From Pseudomonas koreensis (GTDB lineage Bacteria > Pseudomonadota > Gammaproteobacteria > Pseudomonadales > Pseudomonadaceae): a stretch of 64,000 bases of DNA. The DNA is taken from assembly GCF_012986595.1 (NCBI RefSeq), contig NZ_JAAQYM010000002.1, forward strand, positions 186,001 to 250,000, in the 5' to 3' direction. Below, piece after piece: positions 44,757 to 54,233 of this stretch. Within the stretch, counting starts at the first letter, position 1; each line of letters begins with the position of its first letter. The position numbers were made by a program, and so were the translations under genes. A model generated the notes under the pieces. The model was not told where the DNA came from. It made no database searches and saw only the letters and a list, made by a program, of their open reading frames with translations.

Positions 44757-44825
44757 TGTATGAGCCGCAGCAGGCTGCGATCTTTCAAGATCAAAAGATC
44801 GCAGCCTGCGGCAGCTCCTACAGGG
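44757..44825. repeat. REP-type inverted pair, family 'GATCGCAGCCTGCGGCAG'
   Basis: Arms around AGATCAAAAGATC at the centre; the left arm has a few mismatches (GAGCCGCAGCAGGCTGCGAT). Lies between convergent genes and may serve as terminator. Confidence 0.88.
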
Positions 44826-44882
44826 GTTTTGTGAGCGACGTGATTCCCTTGTGGGAGCCAGCCTGCTGGCGATGACGGTTGT

Positions 44883-45803
44883 TCAGTCGCCGCGTATTAA
44901 TGCATCAACCTCAGCAGTCCCCGGCGATGTCGCCGGCCCCCACCGCGTCACTGCCACAGCCGCCGCCGCATTGGCCCGCCGTGCTGCCTCATGCGCATTC
45001 AAACCCTGCGCCAATCCGGCGACAAACACCCCGGCATGGGCATCGCCCGCCCCGTTGCTGTCCACGGCTTTTACTGCAAACCCCGGCACATGCCGTCGCT
45101 CGCCACGCTGTTGAATCCAGCAACCCTGCGGCCCGTCACGCACCACCAACAGCACCTCTTTCGGGAGATGCTCAGCGAGACGATCCAGGGCTTCAGCGAG
45201 GTCCGCAGCCCCGGTAAACCGCAACGCCTCGACGCTGTTGCTGGTCCACACATCGATGCGCGGCAGCAGCGCCTGCATCAACGGCGAATCCGGTGACTCG
45301 ACCAAGGGGCCCGGATCGAACACCACCTTGATCGTCTGCGCCAGCGCCAGCGTCCAGTCCAGCAACGCCTGCGCCTTGCCTTCATGCAGCAGGCTGTAGC
45401 CACTCAGATACACGTAATCGCCCGCCTCGGCCGTCACGCTGTTCAGGTCTTCCTCGGTGACTTCTCCTTCAGCGCCGATGTAAGAAATGAAACTGCGCTC
45501 GGCCGACGCATCGGTCAGTGCCACGCAAATCCCGGTGTCGCGTAGCGCAGGCGTTTTGATGCCGATGTGAATGCCCTCTTCACTCATTGCCTGGCGTGCC
45601 AGATCGCCGAAACGCCCGGTGCCGTGGCGGCCGAGATACACCACTGGCAGACCATTGCGCACGGCAGCGGCCATCACGTTGAACCCGCCGCCGGCCTCGA
45701 AACCTGCAGACTGCGCCAGCACATCGCCGCCGACTTGTGGCAGCTGATCCACCGCCATGACCAGGTCGATAATGACCTGGCCGGTGTGCAACATCTTAGG
45801 CAT
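44883..45803 (-). CDS. yegV: PfkB-family sugar kinase, YegV-like
   Basis: 306 residues, ribokinase-like fold: GGGFNVMAAAVRNGLPVVYLGRHGTGRFGD near the N-terminus and the C-terminal catalytic motif VDSNGAGDAHAGVFVAGLAQG with the catalytic Asp in GAGD. Phosphorylates a sugar or nucleoside; the neighbours suggest a pentose released by the glycohydrolase. Start: ATG at 45803, overlapping the permease gene by 8 bp, so the two are coupled. Same family as E. coli YegV; the substrate of that enzyme is not established. Confidence 0.82.
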   Translation of the reverse strand: MPKMLHTGQVIIDLVMAVDQLPQVGGDVLAQSAGFEAGGGFNVMAAAVRNGLPVVYLGRHGTGRFGDLARQAMSEEGIHIGIKTPALRDTGICVALTDASAERSFISYIGAEGEVTEEDLNSVTAEAGDYVYLSGYSLLHEGKAQALLDWTLALAQTIKVVFDPGPLVESPDSPLMQALLPRIDVWTSNSVEALRFTGAADLAEALDRLAEHLPKEVLLVVRDGPQGCWIQQRGERRHVPGFAVKAVDSNGAGDAHAGVFVAGLAQGLNAHEAARRANAAAAVAVTRWGPATSPGTAEVDALIRGD

Positions 45804-47262
45804 GAGCATTCTCGACTTGCGCGGCGCGGCGATCTTTCGCCCCGCCAAGGACGAAGTAAATGCCACCGGCCACCACGAAGGTCACGATCCAGCCCAGACC
45901 GTTGTGCCCCAGCCACGAGTCGGACAGGAAGCCCTTGAACCAGACGTTCTCGGCGGTGGTGCCGATGGTGGTGAAACTGAAGCCGAGCACGATGGCAATC
46001 GCCCAGGCGCCGAACGCGCGCCACTCGATGCCGCCGCGATACCAGTAGGCGCTGCTCGGGCTGACGTCGAGCAGGTCTTTGGGGCTGTAGTAATGGCGGT
46101 GAATCAGGTCGACCACGAAAATCCCGACCCACGCGGTGATTGGCACCGCCAGCAGGGAAATGAAGGTGATGAACGGACCGTAGAAGCTGTCGGCGATCAG
46201 CATGAAATAGATCGAGCCGGCGAAGATCGCGACGATGTCCACCACCACCGCGTACACGCGTTTGACCTTCAGGCCCAGGGTCAGCGTGGTCAAACCGGCG
46301 GAGTACACCGAGAGGTTGTTCGACAGCAGCAGACCGCCGAACGCGGTGATCAGGTACGGCACGGCCATCCATGTCGGCAGCATGTCGCGGATGGCCACAA
46401 TCGGGTCAGTTGCCGACGCCAGGTCGTTGTTGCCCACCGACAGCAGGCCACCGAGGGTGATCAGCAGCACCAGCGGAATCCCGGCGCCGAACGCCGCCGA
46501 CGCCACCAGACGCACGGCTTTGACGCTGCGGTGTTGATAGCGCGACATGTCGGCACCGGCGTTGGCCCAGCCGATCCCGGTGCCGGCGGCCATGGTGCCG
46601 ATGCCGATGATCATCGCGCTCAGCGGCGCCGGGGTGGCGTTGAACACCGCGCTCCAGTCGATGGTCGCGCAGAGGAAGCCGCCGACCAGAATGTTCAGCG
46701 CACCGAACACGTAGGTCGCCCACTTCTGGATCACCAGCAACGTGGCATGACCGAGGCCGGAAACCGACAGGGTCAGCAGGACGAAAATCGCGATGAAGAT
46801 CAGGGTCAGGACCGGCGCACTTTTGGCTTCCACCGGCGAGCCGAACAGGATCGAGCACAGCGACAGCAACACGAATGCCGCCGTGGTGGTGTTGACGGTT
46901 TCCCAGCCCAGGCGCGACATAAGCGAGACCAGCGTCGGGCCGATATTGCCGCGTACGCCGAAGATCGCCCGCGACAAGGTCAGGCTCGGCGCACGGCCAC
47001 GGCGGCCGGCAATCGAGATGATCCCCACCACCGCAAACGAACCGGCCGCACCGACAATCGCGACGATGATCGCCTGCCAGATCGCCAACCCGCGAAACGC
47101 CACCAGCGTGGCGCCCAGCGGCAGACCGAGAATGGAAATGTTGGCGGCGAACCAGACCCAGAACAGCTGCAGCGGGTGGCCGTTGCACTCGGCTTCCGGC
47201 ACCGGTTCGATACCCCGGGTTTCCAGCTGTCCGGCGCTTTGCCCGGCGTTTGATGAACTCAT
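45796..47262 (-). CDS. NCS1-family nucleobase/nucleoside permease (CodB-like)
   Basis: 488 residues with about 12 hydrophobic helices, matching NCS1 transporters: WVWFAANISILGLPLGATLVAFRGL near the N-terminus and GIGWANAGADMSRYQHR in the middle. These carry cytosine, purines, allantoin, hydantoins or related rings with H+ or Na+. In the E. coli yeg locus the transporter is YegT, a different family, so this is a functional replacement. Shares an 8-bp overlap with the kinase gene downstream; a REP pair separates it from the glycohydrolase gene upstream. Confidence 0.88.
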   Translation of the reverse strand: MSSSNAGQSAGQLETRGIEPVPEAECNGHPLQLFWVWFAANISILGLPLGATLVAFRGLAIWQAIIVAIVGAAGSFAVVGIISIAGRRGRAPSLTLSRAIFGVRGNIGPTLVSLMSRLGWETVNTTTAAFVLLSLCSILFGSPVEAKSAPVLTLIFIAIFVLLTLSVSGLGHATLLVIQKWATYVFGALNILVGGFLCATIDWSAVFNATPAPLSAMIIGIGTMAAGTGIGWANAGADMSRYQHRSVKAVRLVASAAFGAGIPLVLLITLGGLLSVGNNDLASATDPIVAIRDMLPTWMAVPYLITAFGGLLLSNNLSVYSAGLTTLTLGLKVKRVYAVVVDIVAIFAGSIYFMLIADSFYGPFITFISLLAVPITAWVGIFVVDLIHRHYYSPKDLLDVSPSSAYWYRGGIEWRAFGAWAIAIVLGFSFTTIGTTAENVWFKGFLSDSWLGHNGLGWIVTFVVAGGIYFVLGGAKDRRAAQVENAHA

Positions 47263-47323
47263 GAACAGTGCTCCTGTTTGCCTTTATTGTGGTTGTGGCA
47301 ATGACGCAAAATTTAGTGCTTTT

Positions 47324-47449
47324 GTGGCGAGGGAGCTTGCTCCCGCTCGGCTGCGCAGCAGTCGCAACCCAGTCAGTACGATGTTTTCGCACCAGTCAGC
47401 AGGGTTTGGGGCCGCTTCGCAGCCCAGCGGGAGCAAGCTCCCTCGCCAC
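47324..47449. repeat. REP-type inverted pair, family 'GTGGCGAGGGAGCTTGCTCC'
   Basis: Intact arms around a ~75-bp centre. It lies between the yegU-like gene and the permease on the same strand, so within a likely operon. Confidence 0.92.
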
Positions 47450-47459
47450 AGTTATGTGA

Positions 47460-48458
47460 TCAGCGCAGGGCCAACAGCCCCTGCACCAGGGGCTCAAGCT
47501 CCAGATGATTGACCGCTTTCACCGTGGCAATCATCGGCACCGGCCAGCTCTCGAGGCCCAGGCAGGCCCCGAGCATGGCGCCGAGAATCGCCGCGATGGT
47601 GTCGGTGTCACCGCCAAGACTGGCGGCCATGCACAGCGCATCGAACGCGTTCATCTCGCCGACCGCCACTTGCTGCGCCAGGGCGAATGACACCACCACC
47701 GACTCCTGCGACGCCACCGATGTGCCGATCACGTCGTACAGCAAATCCGCCAGCAGCGCCTTGTCACTGTCGACGCTGATGGTGCGCGCCCAACTGATGC
47801 GCGAAGCGATACGCCCACCGGCGACCCAGTGCCCGTGCGCTTCGGCCTGTTGCGCAATCTGCTGGCCGAGGTTCAACGCCTCGCCCAGGTCTACGCCGTT
47901 GATCCCGGCCGAGACCACCGCCGCCACCGCCGCCGCACTGGAAATGCCCAGCGTGGTGTTGTGGGTGACCTGACAGGCCTGCACCACCGCCGCGATGAAG
48001 CGCTGGGGATCGGCCACGTCCGCGGCGATGCCCACCGGGGTGATGCGCATCGCCGCGCCATTGGTGGTGCCGTAGCGTCCGGCCTCCTCCGGCGAGTGTC
48101 CGGCGAGGATCATTTCGATGGCGCGTTTAGTGGACGGCCCGAGCAAGTCCTGCGAGCCCTTGGCCTGCATCTCGGCCTCCCATTCGATCAGCCGCTGGGC
48201 GAGCACTGCCGGCTCGATCCGGCCCTTGCCTTCGAGCAACAACTCGCCGACCAGGATCGCCTGTTCGGTGTCGTCGGTGATCGAGCCTTTGGGCATGTTG
48301 GCGGCGATCGGTTGCAGCGGGCCGGCGTCCTGCAGGTCGGTGATCCGGCCGAAGCGGGTCTTGATCGTTTCGCGGTTCAGCGATTGCGTCGGCATGCCCA
48401 GCGCATCACCGAGGGCCAGGCCATAAAACGCACCAAGGGCACGGTTGAGCGCGGTCAT
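47460..48458 (-). CDS. yegU: ADP-ribosylglycohydrolase-family enzyme, YegU-like
   Basis: 332 residues of the DraG/ADP-ribosylglycohydrolase fold. The dinuclear metal-site motifs are intact: SITDDTEQA near residue 60 and SLGGDTDTIAA near residue 285. The family cleaves N-glycosidic bonds of ADP-ribose or related compounds; the absence of a protein target partner and the presence of a permease and kinase suggest a free small-molecule N-glycoside. Start: ATG at 48458, overlapping the regulator's TGA (ATGA). Matches E. coli YegU in length and order. Confidence 0.85.
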   Translation of the reverse strand: MTALNRALGAFYGLALGDALGMPTQSLNRETIKTRFGRITDLQDAGPLQPIAANMPKGSITDDTEQAILVGELLLEGKGRIEPAVLAQRLIEWEAEMQAKGSQDLLGPSTKRAIEMILAGHSPEEAGRYGTTNGAAMRITPVGIAADVADPQRFIAAVVQACQVTHNTTLGISSAAAVAAVVSAGINGVDLGEALNLGQQIAQQAEAHGHWVAGGRIASRISWARTISVDSDKALLADLLYDVIGTSVASQESVVVSFALAQQVAVGEMNAFDALCMAASLGGDTDTIAAILGAMLGACLGLESWPVPMIATVKAVNHLELEPLVQGLLALR

Positions 48459-49168
48459 TTCGATTCTCCAAATTGCAGGTGCAGGCGGAAATGCACCGGG
48501 TCGAGCAGGCTTTCGACCTGCTCCATGAAACGGTTCTGCCGGTCGTAGGTGGTGCGCAGGGCCTTGAGGAAAACCGTCCCCACCGGGCGCCCGAGCAGTT
48601 CGGCATCTTCGGCATTCAGCGGCTCGGCGCCGATCCACTGATCGCCGCGCTCGCCGATGTAGCCGTAGGCGGCCAGGGTGATGGTCAGCGAATTGTCGAT
48701 CAGACCGACACGCGGCAGGCTTTCCAGGCCGCCGGTGGCCGGCATCAAAGAGCGCTCGAGGGACACCAGCGTGCCGTCGTTGGAACGCCGGCGCCGGTCG
48801 AGGGTGATGAATTGATCGGTGCCGAAACGCGAGAGCAGGTCGGGCCGGGTCACGGCTTCCAGACGCAGCACTTCGGTATTGATCAGCACCCCGCTGTCGG
48901 CCAGCGCCTGCGCCCAGCCGCTGCGCTGATCGAGCACCACACCGTCGAACGTGACGATGGAGCCGACCCCGCTTTGCGTGGCGATGTAATTGCGCCGCTT
49001 CAGTTCGGCCAGCGCTTCGCGCAACGTGCCACGGCTGACGTTGAATTCCTGAGCCAACTGATGCTCGCCGGGCAACAGAAAGCCGTCCTCCATGAGGCCG
49101 CTTTCGATGCGCCGGACGAGTTCGTCGACCACCCGTTGTTTCTTGTCAAATCGTACCTGTCTAATCAT
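48455..49168 (-). CDS. yegW: GntR/HutC-family regulator, YegW-like
   Basis: 237 residues: winged helix-turn-helix (about 5-70; RVVDELVRRIESGLMEDGFLLPGEHQLAQEFNVSRGTLREALAELKRR) and a UTRA effector domain (about 85-235). First gene of the yeg-like operon, so likely its autoregulator. Start: ATG at 49168; an upstream in-frame extension runs into the REP pair and is rejected. GTAC half-sites (TTGTAC ... GGTACG) flank the start codon and may be its operator, but this is weak. Confidence 0.85.
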   Translation of the reverse strand: MIRQVRFDKKQRVVDELVRRIESGLMEDGFLLPGEHQLAQEFNVSRGTLREALAELKRRNYIATQSGVGSIVTFDGVVLDQRSGWAQALADSGVLINTEVLRLEAVTRPDLLSRFGTDQFITLDRRRRSNDGTLVSLERSLMPATGGLESLPRVGLIDNSLTITLAAYGYIGERGDQWIGAEPLNAEDAELLGRPVGTVFLKALRTTYDRQNRFMEQVESLLDPVHFRLHLQFGESK

Positions 49169-49242
49169 GTACAAAGTGATACCCGAAACGGGTGCGGGCG
49201 GGCAAGAGGTTTTTAGGGGTTCGGACAGAAGGATGCATAACT

Positions 49243-49373
49243 GTGGCGAGGGAGCTCGCTCCCGCTGGGCTGCGCAGTGGCCCCAAAACCCGTGACAACG
49301 ATGAGTCTGACACACCGCATTGTCCGGATTTGCGACTGCTGTGCAGTCGAGCGGGAGCAAGCTCCCTCGCCAC
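49243..49373. repeat. REP-type inverted pair, family 'GTGGCGAGGGAGCTTGCTCC'
   Basis: Intact arms with one change (GAGCTCGCTCC) in the left arm. Lies between araH and the start of the yegW-like gene, close to where that operon's promoter must be. Confidence 0.92.
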
Positions 49374-49397
49374 AAAACTATGCTTCTACAGATAGAA

Positions 49398-50369
49398 TCA
49401 GCGTTGTTTCAGGCGATCAATGACGACAGCCAGCAACAGGATCGAACCGCGAATCACATACTGATAAAACGTGTCGATGTTCTTCAGGTTCATCGCATTC
49501 TCGATGATCGCCAGAATCAACACCCCGGCAATCACATGCCGAATCATGCCGATCCCGCCACTCAGCGACACCCCGCCCAACACACACGCCGAGATTACGG
49601 TCAGTTCGAAACCCTGGCCAATCATCGGCTGCCCGGAGGTCATGCGCGACGCCAGAATCACCCCGGCCAGCGCACCGATCACACCGTGCACGGCGAAGAT
49701 GATGATCTTGGTCCGGTCAACGTTGACCCCGGCAAGCAACGCCGCTTCCTGGTTGCCGCCGATGGCCATGGTGTTGCGGCCGTAAGTGGTGTAGTTCAGC
49801 AGCCAGCCGAAGAACAGAAAGCAGACGATGGTGATCAGGATCGGCACCGGCACGCCGAACAATTGGCCGTTGCCGAAGACGAAGAACGATTCCTGCGACA
49901 CGCCCACCGCTTTGCCGTTGGCAAAAATGTAGGCCAGGCCACGAACGATCTGCATCGTTGCCAGCGTGGTAATCAACGCATTGACCCGCAGCTTGGCAAT
50001 CACGATGCCGTTGATCAGCCCGACAATCAGGCCCATCACCAGCGCCGCACTGACGCCGAGGAACACGCTGTTGGTGTCGCGCATCACCACCGCCGCGACC
50101 ACCCCGGCGCAGGCGATCACCGAACCCACCGACAAGTCGAAATGCCCCGACGCCAGGCAGTAGAGCATGGTGCACGCGGCGATGCCGGTGGTGGAAATCG
50201 CCAGCCCGAGCCCGCGCATGTTCAGCGGCGACAGGAAGTTGTCGATCAGCAACGTGCAGGCGACGAAGATGCCGATGGCCGCCAGCAGCATGACCCAGTC
50301 GTCGAGGAAGCGGCGCAGGTCCAGCGGTTTGCGGGGAGTCGGCAGCGCCTTGTTTTGGATGGTCATCAT
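49398..50369 (-). CDS. araH: Sugar ABC transporter permease, AraH type
   Basis: 323 residues, about eight to ten helices, with the EAA-like loop GGNQEAALLAGVNVDRTKIIIFAVHGVIGALAGV of the RbsC/AraH/MglC permease family and the DLSVGSVIACAG segment. Imports L-arabinose and/or D-galactose with AraF and AraG. Start: ATG at 50369 following GAGAGG; a GTG two codons earlier is possible. 9 bp after araG. Last gene of the transport operon. Confidence 0.9.
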   Translation of the reverse strand: MMTIQNKALPTPRKPLDLRRFLDDWVMLLAAIGIFVACTLLIDNFLSPLNMRGLGLAISTTGIAACTMLYCLASGHFDLSVGSVIACAGVVAAVVMRDTNSVFLGVSAALVMGLIVGLINGIVIAKLRVNALITTLATMQIVRGLAYIFANGKAVGVSQESFFVFGNGQLFGVPVPILITIVCFLFFGWLLNYTTYGRNTMAIGGNQEAALLAGVNVDRTKIIIFAVHGVIGALAGVILASRMTSGQPMIGQGFELTVISACVLGGVSLSGGIGMIRHVIAGVLILAIIENAMNLKNIDTFYQYVIRGSILLLAVVIDRLKQR

Positions 50370-50378
50370 GTTCACCTC

Positions 50379-51932
<1,554 letters not shown>

Positions 51933-51956
51933 CTCTTCACACCGATCGAGCAGCCA

Positions 51957-52961
51957 TCAATTCCACAGGCCGATTTTTTCCAGCTCTTGCTTGAAGTTCT
52001 CGCGGGTGATCAGGGTGACGTCGTCCATCGCCGTGTACTTCGGCGGCTCTTTGCCGGTGGTGACCCACTCGTACATCATCTCGGCAGTCTTGTAGCCTTC
52101 GATGTGCGGGCTCGGCAGCATCGAACCGAAGAAACCGCTGTTGGGCTTTTTCAACTCGCCGATGGCGTCAGTGCCGTTGATGCCGATGCCGATCACGTTG
52201 GCCGCAGCGAACCCGGCGGCTTCGGTGGCGCGCACGCCGCCGAGTACGGTGTTGTCGTTCATCCCGCCGATGATCAGGTTCTTCGCCGCGCTCGGCAGTT
52301 TGACCAGCGCCGAGTTGGTCGCGTCCATGCTGCCCGGCACGTCGAGGGTCTTGAGCGCTGCGAACAGGATGTGATCCTTCGGCATGCCGGCGTCTTCCAG
52401 GGATTTGACCGAGCCGTCGGTGCGCTTCTTGCCGGTATCGAGTTCGTTGTAGGTGTTGACCACGGCGTAGGTGTCTTTCCAGTCCCAGTTGCGTTTCTTC
52501 GCTTCGGCGACCATCGCGTTGCCCTGCTTCTGGCCGACTTCAAATGCGGCCATGCCGAGGTACGGCACGTCTTCCATGAACTTGCCGTTGGCGTCGACGA
52601 AACGGTCGTCCACGGCGATCACTTTGAGGTCATTGAGTTTGGCTTTGGCCATGATCGCCGGGCCGAGCGACACATCCGGCGGGCAGATCACGAAGCCCTT
52701 GGCCCCGTTGGCGGCGAGGCTGTCGATGGCCGAGAGGGTTTTCTCCCCGTCCGGCACGGCGATCTTGATCAGTTCGAAGCCTTTGTCCTTGGCGGCTTTC
52801 TCGGCGAAGGCCCATTCGGTCTGGAACCAGGGCTCTTCAGCCTGTTTGACCAGGAAACCGATTTTCACGGCATCGGCAGCCAGCAGCGAACTGCTCAGGC
52901 TGAACGCAGTGACCGCCAGCGCGGCACTGCACAGGGTACGAATCCCGAAACGACGTTTCAT
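51957..52961 (-). CDS. araF: Periplasmic L-arabinose/D-galactose-binding protein, AraF type
   Basis: 334 residues with signal peptide (MKRRFGIRTLCSAALAVTAFSLSSSLLAA). The mature start KIGFLVKQAEEPWFQTEWAFAEKAAKDKGFELIKIAVPDGEKTL is close to E. coli AraF, which binds L-arabinose and D-galactose. IGINGTDAIGEL and GSMLPSPHIEGYK are also AraF-like. The AAGGAG ribosome site overlaps an AATAACAA Hfq/Crc-type motif. A TCATATCGTATGA palindrome 127 bp upstream probably binds the neighbouring FadR-type regulator. Confidence 0.94.
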   Translation of the reverse strand: MKRRFGIRTLCSAALAVTAFSLSSSLLAADAVKIGFLVKQAEEPWFQTEWAFAEKAAKDKGFELIKIAVPDGEKTLSAIDSLAANGAKGFVICPPDVSLGPAIMAKAKLNDLKVIAVDDRFVDANGKFMEDVPYLGMAAFEVGQKQGNAMVAEAKKRNWDWKDTYAVVNTYNELDTGKKRTDGSVKSLEDAGMPKDHILFAALKTLDVPGSMDATNSALVKLPSAAKNLIIGGMNDNTVLGGVRATEAAGFAAANVIGIGINGTDAIGELKKPNSGFFGSMLPSPHIEGYKTAEMMYEWVTTGKEPPKYTAMDDVTLITRENFKQELEKIGLWN

Positions 52962-52972
52962 AAGCTGACTCC

Positions 52973-52980
52973 TTGTTATT
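52973..52980 (-). promoter_or_regulatory. Hfq/Crc AANAANAA target at araF
   Basis: AATAACAA on the minus strand, overlapping the AAGGAG ribosome site. Confidence 0.65.
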
Positions 52981-53004
52981 TTTTTTGAGCAATGTTTGAA
53001 AACT

Positions 53005-53032
53005 GTGGCGAGGGAGCTTGCTCACTCGCCAC
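53005..53032. repeat. Collapsed REP hairpin
   Basis: GTGGCGAGGGAGCTTGCTCACTCGCCAC: the two arms of the family abut with the central ~80 bp missing, as if by deletion between the arms. In the araF leader. Confidence 0.8.
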
Positions 53033-53087
53033 GAATAGCGGCGTTCAATCGTTCACAGCGTGTAACAGCAGCCTTTGTTGAAAATAG

Positions 53088-53105
53088 TCATATCGTATGA
53101 TGATT
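53088..53105. promoter_or_regulatory. Putative FadR/GntR-type operator upstream of araF
   Basis: Contains the 5-3-5 palindrome TCATATCGTATGA (53088-53100), and 53093-53105 is the exact reverse complement of AATCATCATACGA found upstream of the regulator gene (55993-56005). Confidence 0.65.
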
Positions 53106-53144
53106 GGATTTCAGGCGGACTCACCCGCCTCAAGCCCGGTCCGC

Positions 53145-53963
53145 TCAGTCGTGGTACATCACTGAACGGCCACCATCGATGGTGATGCACGAGGCGTTGA
53201 TGAACGGCGCTTCATCACTGGCCAGAAACACCGCGGTCATCGCCACTTCGATCGGCTGGCCGATGCGTTTTGGCGGGTGCAGGTCAAAGGCGCGCTGACG
53301 CTCGGCATGCGGATCGGCAAAGCCGTTCCAGAAATCGACGTTCAGTTGCGTTTCGATGTAGCCCGGGGCGATGGCGTTGACCCGAACGCCTTTCGCCGCG
53401 TACTCGATGCCCAGCGCCCGGGTCAGCCCGAGCAGGCCGTGCTTGGCCACCGGATACGGGAAGCAGCCGGGAATGATGTGGCTGGAATGGGTCGAAGCGA
53501 TGTTGATGATGCTGCCGACGCCCTGCTCGATCATCTGTGGCAGCACCGCTTTGCAGCCGTGCCAGGCGCCGTCCAGGTCGATGGCGAAGCAGCGGCGCCA
53601 ATCTTCTTCGGTCATTTGCAGCGGGTCACGGAACACGTTGACCCCGGCGCAGTTGACCAGCACGTCGATGCGCCCGTGGCGTTCGACGGCGAGTCTGGCC
53701 ATGGCGTGCAGGTCTTGCTGACGCGACACATCAGCCTTGATCGCCTGCACGTCGGCTCCCTGCTCGCGCCAGTGGGCGGCAACCTGCTCGACTTTCTCCG
53801 CCTGAATATCGCTGATCACCAGTTTGGCCTGCTGCGAGGCGAAGGTGGCGACGATGGCTTCGCCGATGCCTTGAGCGGCGCCGGTCAGCAGGACCACTTT
53901 GTTTTTCAGACGCTCGCCTTTCGGCGGCGCGGGCACCGGCGGCAAGGAAAGAGGTTCAGCCAT
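53145..53963 (-). CDS. SDR sugar 1-dehydrogenase (D-galactose / L-arabinose)
   Basis: 272 residues, classical SDR: TGAAQGIGEA cofactor loop, NCAG, catalytic Ser in NIASTHSSHI, Tyr-Lys in YPVAK, ending NASCITIDGGRSVMYHD. The sequence resembles Pseudomonas sugar dehydrogenases reported to oxidise D-galactose and L-arabinose to lactones; I infer this from resemblance and from the adjacent lactonase, galactonate pathway and araFGH. ATG follows AGGAG. Preceded by a 50-codon upstream ORF that ends 3 bp before the ATG and runs through a terminator hairpin. Confidence 0.82.
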   Translation of the reverse strand: MAEPLSLPPVPAPPKGERLKNKVVLLTGAAQGIGEAIVATFASQQAKLVISDIQAEKVEQVAAHWREQGADVQAIKADVSRQQDLHAMARLAVERHGRIDVLVNCAGVNVFRDPLQMTEEDWRRCFAIDLDGAWHGCKAVLPQMIEQGVGSIINIASTHSSHIIPGCFPYPVAKHGLLGLTRALGIEYAAKGVRVNAIAPGYIETQLNVDFWNGFADPHAERQRAFDLHPPKRIGQPIEVAMTAVFLASDEAPFINASCITIDGGRSVMYHD

Positions 53964-53966
53964 GGA

Positions 53967-54119
53967 TCAGGACTCCTGCTCGTAAGCACAAAAAAACCGG
54001 GCATCTGACGATGTCCGGTCTGGAAGACTGTGAGAACAAGACAGGCAGGCGCGGCGAGCGACGCCGGGCCGTTGCGAGACGCTGACTCCGCTGGGGAGTG
54101 CGATAGAGATTCGCTGCAT
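53967..54119 (-). CDS. Upstream ORF (50 residues) in the dehydrogenase leader
   Basis: ATG at 54119 preceded by AGGTGAAG, then 50 codons starting MQRISIALPSGVSV and ending CAYEQES; TGA is 3 bp before the dehydrogenase ATG. The ribosome site and first two codons match those of dgoK (ATGCAG; MQAQLIAL against MQRISIAL). Codons of the first half are Pseudomonas-like, the second half less so. Contains three Cys. Either a leader peptide that couples to, or attenuates, the dehydrogenase gene, or a fossil of a duplicated dgoK 5' end. No known family. Confidence 0.5.
   Translation of the reverse strand: MQRISIALPSGVSVSQRPGVARRACLSCSHSLPDRTSSDARFFCAYEQES
53989..54019 (-). terminator. Intrinsic-terminator hairpin inside the dehydrogenase leader (possible attenuator)
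   Basis: On the minus strand ACCGGACATC, loop GTCA, GATGCCCGGT, then seven T. It lies 26 bp upstream of the dehydrogenase ATG and downstream of the promoter at 54175, so it should abort most transcripts unless read through; the upstream ORF spans it. Confidence 0.75.
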
Positions 54120-54132
54120 CACTTCACCTGTT

Positions 54133-54140
54133 TTGTTCTT
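54133..54140 (-). promoter_or_regulatory. Hfq/Crc AANAANAA target before the upstream ORF
   Basis: AAGAACAA on the minus strand, just before AACAGGTGAAGTG-ATG. Equivalent to the site in the dgoK leader. Confidence 0.6.
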
Positions 54141-54174
54141 TTTAAGTGTGAGTGCGTGTTACTGCTGGAACCGA

Positions 54175-54203
54175 CTATAAACCCGACCGCCAAATAATCT
54201 CAA
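54175..54203 (-). promoter_or_regulatory. Promoter of the dehydrogenase unit
   Basis: TTGAGA, 17-bp spacer, TTATAG, identical hexamers and spacing to the dgoK promoter. Confidence 0.7.
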
Positions 54204-54216
54204 TATATAATTTTGC

Positions 54217-54233
54217 ATCCCATATTTTGGGAT
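54217..54233. promoter_or_regulatory. Palindromic operator shared with dgoK
   Basis: ATCCCATATTTTGGGAT, arms ATCCCA/TGGGAT. Same TCCCA-N5-TGGGA core and same 14-15 bp distance to -35 as at dgoK. Begins directly after the lactonase stop. Confidence 0.65.

Noticed and set aside
49169..49375. Longer N-terminus for the yegW-like regulator
   Set aside because: The added residues are encoded by the REP pair; the ATG at 49168 starts the normal winged helix.
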